64,000 bases of DNA from positions 310,001 to 374,000 of the forward strand of contig NZ_CAMLDD010000001.1 of NCBI RefSeq assembly GCF_946478785.1, read 5' to 3'. Below are positions 35,078-42,745 of the stretch, piece after piece. Under the pieces are notes generated by a model. The model was given only the letters and a program-made list of their open reading frames with translations, was not told where the DNA came from and ran no database searches. This stretch comes from an uncultured Flavobacterium sp. (GTDB lineage: Bacteria; Bacteroidota; Bacteroidia; Flavobacteriales; Flavobacteriaceae). Each line of letters starts with the position of its first letter. Position 1 is the first letter of the stretch. The position numbers were made by a program, and so were the translations under genes.

Positions 35078-35311
35078 ATGGAACTTGTAGAATTAAAATT
35101 AAATATTAGTGTTACATATGCACCAATGACGAAAGATCAATATAAAAAAATCGAACAATTTTTTTATAATGCGATAAATGATCTAAAAATCAATAATGAG
35201 GAATTAATTGATTTTTTAGCAATTGATAAAAGACCTTTTGCGGTTTCAAGTATATCACAAAACAAACCTAATGAAAATTTTGAAAGTTGTGAAATTAACC
35301 TAATTTGCTAA
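35078..35311 (+). CDS. Hypothetical phage protein
   Basis: This encodes 77 residues with an N-terminal strand (LVELKLNISVTYAPMT) and an acidic helix. It is 1 bp from the secreted-protein gene that follows. No family recognised. Confidence 0.5.
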   Translation: MELVELKLNISVTYAPMTKDQYKKIEQFFYNAINDLKINNEELIDFLAIDKRPFAVSSISQNKPNENFESCEINLIC

Positions 35312-35312
35312 G

Positions 35313-35885
35313 ATGAAAAAACTAATACTACTTATTACAATATTGCTTGGTGTAATGGTACAAGCTCAGGAAGTTTCTCCATACTATCCGGCAAAACATG
35401 TTGTAAATGATCCTTACGATTTTACAAGCCAGATCACTTATTTTGATATGAATTACATAACAAATAACATAAGCGAGTTTCTCACGTACAGAATGAATAT
35501 GGCTGTTACAAAAAGTGATAACAGTAAATTGCTTCATGATGGTGGATCTTATACAATAACTTATAGTGATAAAATTGCTCAGTCAGGAAATGCAAGCCTG
35601 ATTTTTAATTATAACATCGGAATGGTTGACAATGTTTATACAATAAAATCTTTGAAAATCTCAGGTTCTAAAGAAAGGTTGATTACTTTTTTTGTTGAGT
35701 TTTGGCAAACGAGTAAAAACTTTACAGCCCCTTCAGGAAATTCTGACGTATCACTTTTAACAGGTCAGGATGTCGCAAAATTTTACTTCAATAAAGGAAA
35801 GCCTTATATAACAGTATCAAATAGCACATTCAAATCGTTGGATGAATTCAAAGCATACTTTGAAAAGCTGAAAACTAAGTCATAA
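35313..35885 (+). CDS. Secreted protein of unknown function in the prophage
   Basis: The 190 residues open with a Sec signal peptide (MKKLILLITILLGVMVQAQ). The mature part is beta-rich with a final segment DVAKFYFNKGKPYITVSNSTF. It is unlike known virion parts. A signal peptide just before a strong terminator at the end of the early-middle run suggests a cargo gene acting in the host envelope. Confidence 0.6.
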   Translation: MKKLILLITILLGVMVQAQEVSPYYPAKHVVNDPYDFTSQITYFDMNYITNNISEFLTYRMNMAVTKSDNSKLLHDGGSYTITYSDKIAQSGNASLIFNYNIGMVDNVYTIKSLKISGSKERLITFFVEFWQTSKNFTAPSGNSDVSLLTGQDVAKFYFNKGKPYITVSNSTFKSLDEFKAYFEKLKTKS

Positions 35886-35886
35886 A

Positions 35887-35914
35887 AAAAGCCACTTTTA
35901 AAGTGGCTTTTTTT
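35887..35914 (+). terminator. Terminator ending the early/middle transcript
   Basis: An AAAAGCCACTTT/AAAGTGGCTTTT stem with T run lies directly after the secreted-protein stop codon. The symmetry could also let it act leftward. Confidence 0.88.
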
Positions 35915-35930
35915 GTGCTTAAAAACTTCA

Positions 35931-35962
35931 TTTGAAAAATACAAATTACTTATATATCTTTG
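35931..35962 (+). promoter_or_regulatory. Promoter of the small regulator-like gene
   Basis: TTTG (35931-35934), 20-bp spacer and TATCTTTG (35955-35962) match the TTTG/TAnnTTTG promoter well. It follows the terminator and precedes the ATG at 35968 by only 5 bp, so the transcript is nearly leaderless. Confidence 0.65.
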
Positions 35963-35967
35963 CCATT

Positions 35968-36198
35968 ATGACACGCAAAGAGAGACTTACCGAAAGAAAC
36001 AACCAAGTAAGAAAACTTTTCTATGATCTACAGACTAAAAACCCAAAATGGCGAATAGATGCGATCGTGGAGGAAGTTGGAAACAAGTCCTTTTTAGCCA
36101 ACAGAACGGTGGAAGCTATTATTAAATACGAAGGTATTTATAACGACAATGCAAAGCCTGTAGAATCCTCACAACCAACATTATTTCAATTTTTATAG
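35968..36198 (+). CDS. Small DNA-binding-like protein, candidate late regulator
   Basis: This encodes 76 residues from the ATG at 35968. The first half is very basic (MTRKERLTERNNQVRKLFYD), and the second includes WRIDAIVEEVGNKSFLANRTVEAIIKYEG, which looks like a helix-turn-helix. It is the only gene between the early terminator and the late modules and has its own promoter, the position of Mor or C activators in Mu. No sequence match to Mor or C is claimed. Confidence 0.6.
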   Translation: MTRKERLTERNNQVRKLFYDLQTKNPKWRIDAIVEEVGNKSFLANRTVEAIIKYEGIYNDNAKPVESSQPTLFQFL

Positions 36199-36217
36199 TA
36201 CTATATTATAAATTTTA

Positions 36218-36300
36218 TATATTTGCATAGTCAGGCTTGCGGGTCGGGCAAAGCTCAGCCGTTTAGTAGTTCGCTATTAAACGGCTGTTCGATTTATAAC
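36218..36300 (+). ncRNA. Candidate structured RNA with UUCG-capped hairpin
   Basis: A TATATTTG box (36218-36225) without clear -33 element precedes an RNA-like stretch. Hairpin 1 is GCTTGC/GCAAAGC (36235-36254, one bulged A). Hairpin 2 is AGCCGTTTAGTAG, TTCG, CTATTAAACGGCT (36257-36286), a 13-bp stem with one G-U pair and a UUCG loop. The GC-rich sequence stands out from its AT-rich surroundings. No T-tract follows, so the 3' end is unclear. It overlaps the 3' end of the leftward MuF gene (stop at 36277) in antisense. A role as a bidirectional terminator is the alternative. Confidence 0.5.
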
Positions 36301-37578
36301 AACCAGCTTTCCTTCTTTATAAAACACGATACTATCGTATTTATAGTTTTTGTTTCTAAAAATATCCTTCGCCCTTTCCTGCATTATAGCATCCGTTAGA
36401 GGTTTGTCTAATCTGCTATCACTTATTATTGCAATAGCTCCCTGTTTAGATGCTTTGTTGGCATTCCCTGTAATATTCTTAATCGCACTTGGTCTTTTTA
36501 CATCAAAATATTCATTCCCAATTTTTAAGTCCGGATTAGAAGCTTTTGACTGTAAATTCGGAAAAATAACATTTCTGATAGTCTTTTCACGTTCAGATAT
36601 TTCAGGCAATATTTCAGCTACTTTGCCCTTATTTGCGTATTGTTTGGCAACTCCTAAGATGTCCTGATAATCATCGTTTTTCGAGATAAGCTTATGCTCT
36701 AAAACTTTTCCGGTTTTTGTTTCATGAACGGTATTAAATTGCTCTTTTCTATCAGATTTTAGAACCTTGTTGTCATTGAACCTTTTTGCATTTGCTTTTG
36801 ATTCGGTTTTTTTAACATTGTCCATTCCGTTTTCATACGGCACTTCTCCAAAAACTTTTCCACTCAAAGCAGCATTGTTTTGAAACGCTCCTTTTATATC
36901 CAATTCCGGTATAACCTTGCTTGGTTCTTCATCGGTTTGCTCCAGACCACAACGACAACCCCAGTCTAAAGGCACGTTGTGAGTTTTCCAAAAAACGTGA
37001 TTTATAGGTAAAATTAAACCGTCAAGAGCTTTGTGTTTTTCTCTGGTTCTGGCATCATTTACCGCATTATATTTTAGGTTTGGATATAGATCTGCATCAG
37101 CTTCATAACTTTTCCAATTGGCGACACTATTTGCCGTTGCTACTGTATGATGGTATTCAGTTTTTAACCAACGTTGGTTGTATTCAATGTTTAGTTCTGC
37201 TGCCTTTTTTTTGAACTCCGACCACGGAACTACTGAACCATCTTTGGTTAAAGCTTCTTCTAATTGAGATCTGAAACTGCTTTCCTTAAATGCTGAAAAC
37301 TTCGCAATATCATTTTTTAAAGATGCTGCCAAATCCTCATCATAAAAATCTGTGGTTTCAGAATAACCTAAATCAAAGCCCTCACTTAGATTTGTATTGT
37401 AATAATTCCAAAGAGCTTCTTTGTTTTCTTCAGATACCTTTCTTTCATTAAAAAGTTCCTGAATGTAATCTTCTATGAGCCTGCTTAAAATGCTGTCTTC
37501 TGTTTTGTCTAATTGTATGCTGGTATGTTCAGTATCACAACAATTAGAACGATAATATAGTTTAAGCAGGCTTAACGC
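36277..37578 (-). CDS. MuF-type minor head protein with C-terminal CdiA-like toxin domain, frameshift-dependent
   Basis: The frame is open for 433 codons from 37578 but has no ATG, GTG or TTG for its first 82 codons, which nevertheless look like the conserved start of gpF-like proteins (LYYRSNCCDTEHTS). It is in the -1 frame of the portal gene, right after an A AAA AAG slip site. The MuF core has DARTREKHKALDG and VPLDWGCRC. The last 125 or so residues (NPDLKIGNEYFDVKRPS, NANKASKQGAIAII) resemble the CdiA C-terminal nuclease-toxin fold. The protein is injected or packaged with the head in related phages. If frameshifting fails, a TTG at 37332 is the first possible start. Confidence 0.72.
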   Translation of the reverse strand, partial: ALSLLKLYYRSNCCDTEHTSIQLDKTEDSILSRLIEDYIQELFNERKVSEENKEALWNYYNTNLSEGFDLGYSETTDFYDEDLAASLKNDIAKFSAFKESSFRSQLEEALTKDGSVVPWSEFKKKAAELNIEYNQRWLKTEYHHTVATANSVANWKSYEADADLYPNLKYNAVNDARTREKHKALDGLILPINHVFWKTHNVPLDWGCRCGLEQTDEEPSKVIPELDIKGAFQNNAALSGKVFGEVPYENGMDNVKKTESKANAKRFNDNKVLKSDRKEQFNTVHETKTGKVLEHKLISKNDDYQDILGVAKQYANKGKVAEILPEISEREKTIRNVIFPNLQSKASNPDLKIGNEYFDVKRPSAIKNITGNANKASKQGAIAIISDSRLDKPLTDAIMQERAKDIFRNKNYKYDSIVFYKEGKLVVINRTAV

Positions 37579-37584
37579 TTTTTT
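37572..37584 (-). other. Candidate -1 frameshift site at the portal stop codon
   Basis: On the minus strand the portal reading frame ends GAA AAA AAG CGT TAA. The heptamer A AAA AAG (37584-37578) is the classical -1 slip sequence; slipping enters the MuF frame (GCG TTA AGC). A short TTAAGC/GCTTAA inverted repeat follows at once, weaker and closer than usual stimulators. The run has seven A, so a sequencing indel is an alternative. Confidence 0.6.
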
Positions 37585-38837
37585 TCGGTTTCAGGTTTTA
37601 CAATTGCGTTTTTATCAGGCATACTTTCAATTTCTACACCGTAAATTCTTTCCATGTAGTCCTTTTTTAAAACATAGCCGGCTCCCAGTATTTCGCTGTC
37701 AATCTCAATTTGCTCTGATGCAACGATTGTTTTTTCAATTGCAATTTTGGCATTATCAGGAATTTTATAACCCAGATTTCGCATTGCTGGAACAACTCTT
37801 TTATTTAAAAAAGAAAGCATCTTTTTTCTATCCGAAATAATAACTTCACTTAGTGTATTTTCGTGAACTTCGCCCTGAGATCTGCTTGAACCGTTTTCGG
37901 TTGTCATTGTCTGGTGTAATACCAATTTGGAAAGCTCTTTATCCAAAGCCTGAATTTTCATGTAAAAAACATTGAAAGAATCGGTTTTTGTGTTTTCCTT
38001 GATTTCAACCTCAGTACCAATTGGAAAAACACCATAAGGTGCGCTTCCCATTTCTTCCAACCATCCGGCAACTTCATTTTTTACGGATTCGCTTTGTGAG
38101 GCTATTTTAGCGATTCGAATTGGTATTCCGAATAATTCTTCGAACTCATCCCAACTACCCCAACTATGACGTTTTAAAATAGTGTAAACGGCTGCCTTTT
38201 CCAATATTCCAATATTGCTATAGAAATTCGCATAAACCAGAACATCGTCAACATTAGAAATATCTAAACCTGAATTTCCGTTTATATCAGATAAAAGAAT
38301 TTTTTGCCCCGGAACGACCAAACCACGATCAATAACTTCAGCTTTTTTTATGTTGGCTTTTTCGTATTCTTTAAACCAAATAAAAGTCTCACCTCGGTAT
38401 GTTGATTTATGGGCTTCATCTAATACAACATCAAACCATTCCTGATCCTTTATGTAATCGGTTAATTTATCTTCTTTGATTCCGTCAATTACAAAAATGT
38501 AATCTTTGTTGGTAGTTCTTAATGTTCTATCCTCTGTAACTGCTGTTAAATGCCCGTCTAACATGATATCATCATAGACTTCCTGCATTGGGTAGAACCT
38601 CGGAATTTCAGACTGATAATAAGCATAACGTGCCGCTTGCCAATCGTTAATTTCTTTTCTCCATAAACGGCGCTGACGTCTAATTACGTCAACCATTAAA
38701 TTAGTAATCTTATTTATATTGTCAGAATCTCCACTTGATAAACTTACCGTTTTACCAATGGCATTTCCTGAAAAATTAACCCTGCTATTTCTGACAACTT
38801 TTTTTGCTATCTGTGTTCTATTAATTTTTGACTTCAT
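37572..38837 (-). CDS. Phage portal protein, DUF935 (Mu gp29-like)
   Basis: The 421 residues match the DUF935 portal family: the N-terminal RRQRRLWRKEINDWQAARYAYYQSEIPR region, EDRTLRTTNKDYIFVIDG, the HSWGSWDEFEELFGIPIRIAK stretch characteristic of the family, and HQTMTTENGSSRSQGEVHENT. The dodecameric portal forms the DNA gate at one capsid vertex. Its 3' end carries the A AAA AAG site that may extend it into MuF. Downstream of the gpG-like gene by 1 bp, it belongs to the leftward head operon. Confidence 0.88.
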   Translation of the reverse strand: MKSKINRTQIAKKVVRNSRVNFSGNAIGKTVSLSSGDSDNINKITNLMVDVIRRQRRLWRKEINDWQAARYAYYQSEIPRFYPMQEVYDDIMLDGHLTAVTEDRTLRTTNKDYIFVIDGIKEDKLTDYIKDQEWFDVVLDEAHKSTYRGETFIWFKEYEKANIKKAEVIDRGLVVPGQKILLSDINGNSGLDISNVDDVLVYANFYSNIGILEKAAVYTILKRHSWGSWDEFEELFGIPIRIAKIASQSESVKNEVAGWLEEMGSAPYGVFPIGTEVEIKENTKTDSFNVFYMKIQALDKELSKLVLHQTMTTENGSSRSQGEVHENTLSEVIISDRKKMLSFLNKRVVPAMRNLGYKIPDNAKIAIEKTIVASEQIEIDSEILGAGYVLKKDYMERIYGVEIESMPDKNAIVKPETEKKR

Positions 38838-38838
38838 A

Positions 38839-39330
38839 TTATCTTAGGAGTTTGTCTAATTCTTTTTTGATTTTTTGGCTTATTTGAGTGTCTAAATATT
38901 TAGATTTTCCCATGAATTGACGTTGCGTCATTCCGTCAAGACCTTCATTGTGTCGAGCTGCGTATTTTTTACTGGTATTAAAATGCACCTGGTTACTTGC
39001 TTTGATAACATTGTACTTAAAAGAGTTTATTAATTTATCTCCTCCGGTATTATGACCTACCAAAATCGCCCTGTCAGCATTTCTTTGTCCAAATCTGGTT
39101 ACGCCTCCAGCGTTTCTTCCTCTTGTGTATCTTGTTAAATCCCGACCGTTTTTATCAGTCGTTTTTCGCTTTTCCCATTTCTTTATCCCGGTATCATTAA
39201 AACCCTGATCCCTAAAGTTTTTCTTTATAAACTTTATACCTTCAACCCCAATTATTCGCAATGATTTATCTGGAATCTCTTTTGCTGCCTTATTAAGCAT
39301 GTTTTGAAGATCGTTTAAACTACCAGCCAT
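38839..39330 (-). CDS. Phage virion morphogenesis protein (Mu gpG-like tail completion)
   Basis: The 163 basic residues fit the phage virion morphogenesis family: N-terminal helix LNDLQNMLNKAAKEIP, FIKKNFRDQGFNDTGIKKWEKRK, LVGHNTGGDKLINSFKY and YAARHNEGLDGMTQRQFMG, the last being a typical motif. It is a tail completion or head-tail joining factor. It overlaps the gp36-like gene by 11 bases. Confidence 0.8.
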   Translation of the reverse strand: MAGSLNDLQNMLNKAAKEIPDKSLRIIGVEGIKFIKKNFRDQGFNDTGIKKWEKRKTTDKNGRDLTRYTRGRNAGGVTRFGQRNADRAILVGHNTGGDKLINSFKYNVIKASNQVHFNTSKKYAARHNEGLDGMTQRQFMGKSKYLDTQISQKIKKELDKLLR

Positions 39331-39751
39331 TTTGATAATTTTTTCGACTTCCTAATTTCATGAACTTTACCGGACTATCTGGGTTACCGTCTCCGTCAGT
39401 ATCTTCTTTTTTAACGGGTAGATCTGGTTTGATTTTTCCGCTTGATACTTTTTCCAACCAAAGCAAAGCTTCATCAGCTCTAACCTTTGCAGCTTCATTT
39501 ACGTTTTTGGTTCTGCGAATGTAAATGTCATGTATCACTAAGCCTTTTAGGTGTTTAAGAAGTGTTTTACTTCTATCATCACCTTCAGCACTAAAAATCT
39601 GATCAGTATCATAATATTGATATAAGTAAGAAGACATTAAGTCAATATTTTCGTCAATTATTTCGGTTACAATTGAATCATCATTATTAATGATCCGGTT
39701 GATTATTTCATCAACTCCGACGGTTTTTAATTCTGGTTTTTCTAAAAACAT
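39320..39751 (-). CDS. DUF1320 (Mu gp36-like) head-tail connector protein
   Basis: The 143 residues have the helical DUF1320 pattern with IDLMSSYLYQYYDTDQIF and LKGLVIHDIYIRRTKNVNEAAKVRADEALLWLEKVSSGKIKPDLP. In Mu the homologue is encoded in the head-tail region; the fold is that of a head-completion adaptor. It begins one base from the next gene (shared A of TAATG on the minus strand) and sits in the leftward head operon. Confidence 0.8.
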   Translation of the reverse strand: MFLEKPELKTVGVDEIINRIINNDDSIVTEIIDENIDLMSSYLYQYYDTDQIFSAEGDDRSKTLLKHLKGLVIHDIYIRRTKNVNEAAKVRADEALLWLEKVSSGKIKPDLPVKKEDTDGDGNPDSPVKFMKLGSRKNYQNGW

Positions 39752-40227
39752 TACATTGTCATTTTAAGTTTTTTATAAGTATATTTTGGATTTACGGATC
39801 TATAAATCATAGTTTCAAATGAAAGCCTGTAACTCATGATTTCTTCAGCTTCTTCTACTGGTTCTTCGTAAATGTGATTTAATGGTTTAAACTGAGTTCC
39901 TTGTAAGCCCTGAAGTGTTTCGACAATATTATCAATGACATCAATTTCAATTAAACCATGTTCAGGATCTGCTGTATTATTGAACTGATCCATCCAGCCA
40001 TCTTTGCAATAAAATGTAACATCGACAACACATTTTCCTTCCTGTTTTTGTTCAACCATCATTGCCCAAGTAATCGACCTGATTTCAATCAAAGCAGCTG
40101 TGAAATAACTTGGATAGTTTTCTTTGCCATTACTGAACTGCTTTCGTTGTAAATCAATCAATTCCAACACGGGAAGTGTAGCGAGTTCCTCTTTTATTTT
40201 TATAAATAATTCTTTGCGTGGTGTCAT
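39751..40227 (-). CDS. Tail terminator-like protein
   Basis: The 158 residues have an N-terminal helix (ELFIKIKEELATLPVLELIDLQRKQF) and a beta sheet with VVDVTFYCKDGW and EEIMSYRLSFETMIYRSV, the plan of tail terminator/minor tail proteins. Position between terminase and the gp36-like gene supports a joining role (Mu gp37-like). Sequence identity to a named family is not secure. Confidence 0.6.
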   Translation of the reverse strand: MTPRKELFIKIKEELATLPVLELIDLQRKQFSNGKENYPSYFTAALIEIRSITWAMMVEQKQEGKCVVDVTFYCKDGWMDQFNNTADPEHGLIEIDVIDNIVETLQGLQGTQFKPLNHIYEEPVEEAEEIMSYRLSFETMIYRSVNPKYTYKKLKMTM

Positions 40228-41780
40228 ACTCTACGTGTTGTTTTTTTCTTTCCGATAAATGGCTTGCTATTATTTTCCTGATTAACTGAATAACCAAAAT
40301 ATGTCCTTCCTAAACGAACTGCGTTTTCTAAAGTGTCTGGAAAGTCATCATGTGCTTTAGTACCTTTTTCAAAAGATATTATTTGCTCTTGGGCTTTATC
40401 CCAATCATGTGTATCTTTTAACTTCTTATCAATTACAAGTAACTTATTAAAAAAAACGTCTGTGAGTGTAGCTTCAATTCTTAAATGCTTATCAGTTGAA
40501 GTGTGATTTGGCAAAGGAACTGATGCATATTTTTCACGTTCAGCAGCTGCTAACCATGAAGGTAAAAATATTGCTGCCTGAGCCACAGAGGCATCATAAA
40601 AAGCAAGAATTGAAATCCCTTTTGTGGCATATTCACGAAGCTTTGCAAAGTGCCACTCCATAGCTTCAGGTAAATCACATTGACGGCAAAAAACATCTAA
40701 TAAATAGATCTTACCATTTTTGAAACCAAGTATTGAACAGGCTTTAAAATCCCCATTTCGAGTATATGATAAATCCCAATGTGCAATTGCACCGTCCCAA
40801 ATCATTTCGCTGGATATTTCCTCAAATTTTAACCAGTCGGTTTTAAATAACTTTCCTTTTTCGATTGGGTTATTATAATCTTCACGTTGTGAGGTGTAGT
40901 AATCAGTTTTTTTATTGATTTGTTTTACATCCTCTCTGGTTAACCTTTGATGCCAAGTCGGTTTTCCTTTTTCATCGGCTAAATTGACAACCATTTCATC
41001 AAAGTGTTGGGACTTTTTATAAGCTTCTTTTAGTCCATCTAACAAGCCGTTTTTTACAATGTAATTGTTAGGAATAATCATTCTTCCACGTCTTAAATGA
41101 AATGCTTTTCCAAGATCACCAGTTAGTTTTTCAACATTCTCATTAGTGAGAATTTCGTTTTTAGCTTGTTTACGATCTTCACAGTCATCAACAGATGCAA
41201 AATCAATCCTATATGGTCCTGAACGTAATCCCCTGAAAGGTTGGTTTAATCCTAGTGCTAAGAACTTTCGTCCGTCATTGGTGTCAAATTCTCCATCCGC
41301 CCAACTCCCATAACTTACCTGCATTCCAAAGTCTTTTATATAGCGTTCGTTATATTGTAAATGGGTTTGTAAATCAGATAAAAGGATTTTGGCGAAGTCA
41401 CCATTACGACCAACTAATAACCCGAAAAACAGTTCATTGTTTTCTTTTAAATGACAAACATTTCCAACATTCGTATGTATCGACTTTGCAGATCCTCTAT
41501 ACCACTTTCTTAGTTGAACAATAAAAGGATCTGCAAAAACTTTTTCATAAGAACTTTGGTGAAAATCGGCACAAGGAGCATCAGCCAAAGAGTGTGAAAC
41601 TCCAACCCCAAAATAATAATCAAAAAATTTAGTATAGTTTTCCGGCTTCAGTAAGTACTTAATTCTATCTTCTTGTTGCTCGGTACTTTCTTTGATTAAG
41701 GAGCTAAATGTAAGTTCCTTAATCATTTTAGATTTGAGTTTGAATTTTTCTAAAGCGTTTTTATATTCGGTTGATGTCAT
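40224..41780 (-). CDS. Terminase large subunit (Mu gp28-like)
   Basis: The 518 residues have an ATPase half with a Walker A variant WYRGSAKS (93-100) and an acidic Walker B-like FASVDDCED (194-202). The nuclease half has Asp in AHWDLSYTRNGDFKA, AFYDASVAQAA and a final acidic pair in HDDFPDTLENAVRLGR, the three acidic positions of the RNase H-like nuclease. It drives headful DNA packaging. It overlaps both neighbours by ATGA, in the leftward head operon. Confidence 0.88.
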   Translation of the reverse strand: MTSTEYKNALEKFKLKSKMIKELTFSSLIKESTEQQEDRIKYLLKPENYTKFFDYYFGVGVSHSLADAPCADFHQSSYEKVFADPFIVQLRKWYRGSAKSIHTNVGNVCHLKENNELFFGLLVGRNGDFAKILLSDLQTHLQYNERYIKDFGMQVSYGSWADGEFDTNDGRKFLALGLNQPFRGLRSGPYRIDFASVDDCEDRKQAKNEILTNENVEKLTGDLGKAFHLRRGRMIIPNNYIVKNGLLDGLKEAYKKSQHFDEMVVNLADEKGKPTWHQRLTREDVKQINKKTDYYTSQREDYNNPIEKGKLFKTDWLKFEEISSEMIWDGAIAHWDLSYTRNGDFKACSILGFKNGKIYLLDVFCRQCDLPEAMEWHFAKLREYATKGISILAFYDASVAQAAIFLPSWLAAAEREKYASVPLPNHTSTDKHLRIEATLTDVFFNKLLVIDKKLKDTHDWDKAQEQIISFEKGTKAHDDFPDTLENAVRLGRTYFGYSVNQENNSKPFIGKKKTTRRV

Positions 41781-42304
41781 ATTAAAGTGTCGATATATTC
41801 CGTTTGGAGTAGTCTAATAATTTTTAGGTATTCAAGGTTTTTTTCTCGCTTTTCCGCTTTAGATTTAGCGATTACGTCCATAAACCAATCGATAAAAGAA
41901 TCGAAAGCCTCCATGGAATAAACCGCCTTTTTCTTTACGTCATCCATCTTTTCCCAAGCAGCTGCAAGTTTTGAAATACCATCAGGACTATAAGGCATTT
42001 GCTTGCCTGATTTTATGGCTGCAATATTTGATCTGATCATTGCCTTTATTTCATTAGGTGAAATGTTTTGTAATTGCTTTTCTTCCTCCCATTTAAATTT
42101 GTTTTTCCAAGCCGTTAAGGTTTTTACACCAACTTTTATTGTTTCCATTTCAGAAATGGTTTGCAAAGAATACCCTCTTACATAAAGTCCCAAAGCATCG
42201 GAAATTTTCTTATCCCTTTCGGAATTATGCATCCTCCCACTTTTAACAACTTCATCGGTTTTTTCCTCAGCTTGCTTTTTTGTCTTATTTGTAGTAGCCA
42301 TCAA
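41777..42304 (-). CDS. Terminase small subunit-like protein
   Basis: The 175 residues are charged and helical. A helix-turn-helix (LYVRGYSLQTISEMETIKVGVKTLTAWKNKFKW, about 41-73) should bind the packaging site, and a C-terminal coiled-coil helix (KSKAEKREKNLEYLKIIRLLQTEY) mediates oligomers. It is directly upstream of the large subunit with an ATGA overlap, the usual arrangement. Confidence 0.8.
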   Translation of the reverse strand: MMATTNKTKKQAEEKTDEVVKSGRMHNSERDKKISDALGLYVRGYSLQTISEMETIKVGVKTLTAWKNKFKWEEEKQLQNISPNEIKAMIRSNIAAIKSGKQMPYSPDGISKLAAAWEKMDDVKKKAVYSMEAFDSFIDWFMDVIAKSKAEKREKNLEYLKIIRLLQTEYIDTLI

Positions 42305-42572
42305 TGTTTAGGTTTCCGTTTTCCTCAAACTTTATGTTATTAATTTTCATTCCGTCATATTCAAGATTCTTTTTGGCTTCAATTAAAAAGGGCAAAAAAT
42401 CATCATCGTTTAGCATCCTGTTGATGCCAACTCCTAATTCGGGAAATTCCTTGTATTCTCCTTTGTTTGAAAGTAAAATATGCTCTTGATGTTGGTTATC
42501 AGAATAACCAATTACGATATCACCGTTTTGGATATCTAAATCTCCTGTTTTGTCTAAAAGTATATCTGTCAT
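42285..42572 (-). CDS. Small baseplate-like protein (gpW/gp25-like)
   Basis: From the ATG at 42572 it encodes 95 residues: MTDILLDKTGDLDIQNGDIV, then QEHILLSNKGEYKEFPELGVG and EYDGMKINNIKFEENGNL. The repeated order of short strands and the HILLSNKGEYKEFPELGVGI motif resemble the gpW/gp25 baseplate wedge group. It is first in the leftward operon, away from the other baseplate genes, which is unusual. The first 23 codons of a longer frame were dropped because they lack family resemblance. Confidence 0.6.
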   Translation of the reverse strand: MTDILLDKTGDLDIQNGDIVIGYSDNQHQEHILLSNKGEYKEFPELGVGINRMLNDDDFLPFLIEAKKNLEYDGMKINNIKFEENGNLNIDGYYK

Positions 42573-42629
42573 AGAGCAAAATTCGATATATAATAAGGCT
42601 ATAAAAATTTTACCTCCAAAGCTTGTAAA

Positions 42630-42661
42630 GTATTGATACAAGGATTGTTTTAAATCAATAC
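42630..42661. promoter_or_regulatory. Inverted repeat between divergent late operons
   Basis: GTATTGAT (42630-42637) and ATCAATAC (42654-42661) are perfect inverse copies 16 bp apart in the 173-bp gap between the leftward head operon and the rightward capsid/tail operon. This is a candidate activator site for both late promoters. A Bacteroidota -7 box with TAnnTTTG was not found here, as expected if an activator is needed. Confidence 0.5.
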
Positions 42662-42745
42662 AACCATTGATGAGCTATTTTTTTTTGCTTCAAAAACGCT
42701 TCAATTTTGCCTCAGAAATCAACCAAAACATTAAAATTATTGCCA

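Noticed and set aside
36199..36300. A simple bidirectional terminator for the convergent genes
   Set aside because: The 13-bp UUCG stem lacks a T-tract on either strand, and a TATATTTG box precedes it, so I kept it as an RNA candidate with low certainty.
37333..37578. A non-coding gap between portal and MuF genes
   Set aside because: The -1 frame is open throughout and its translation resembles the start of MuF-type proteins, so it is treated as coding.
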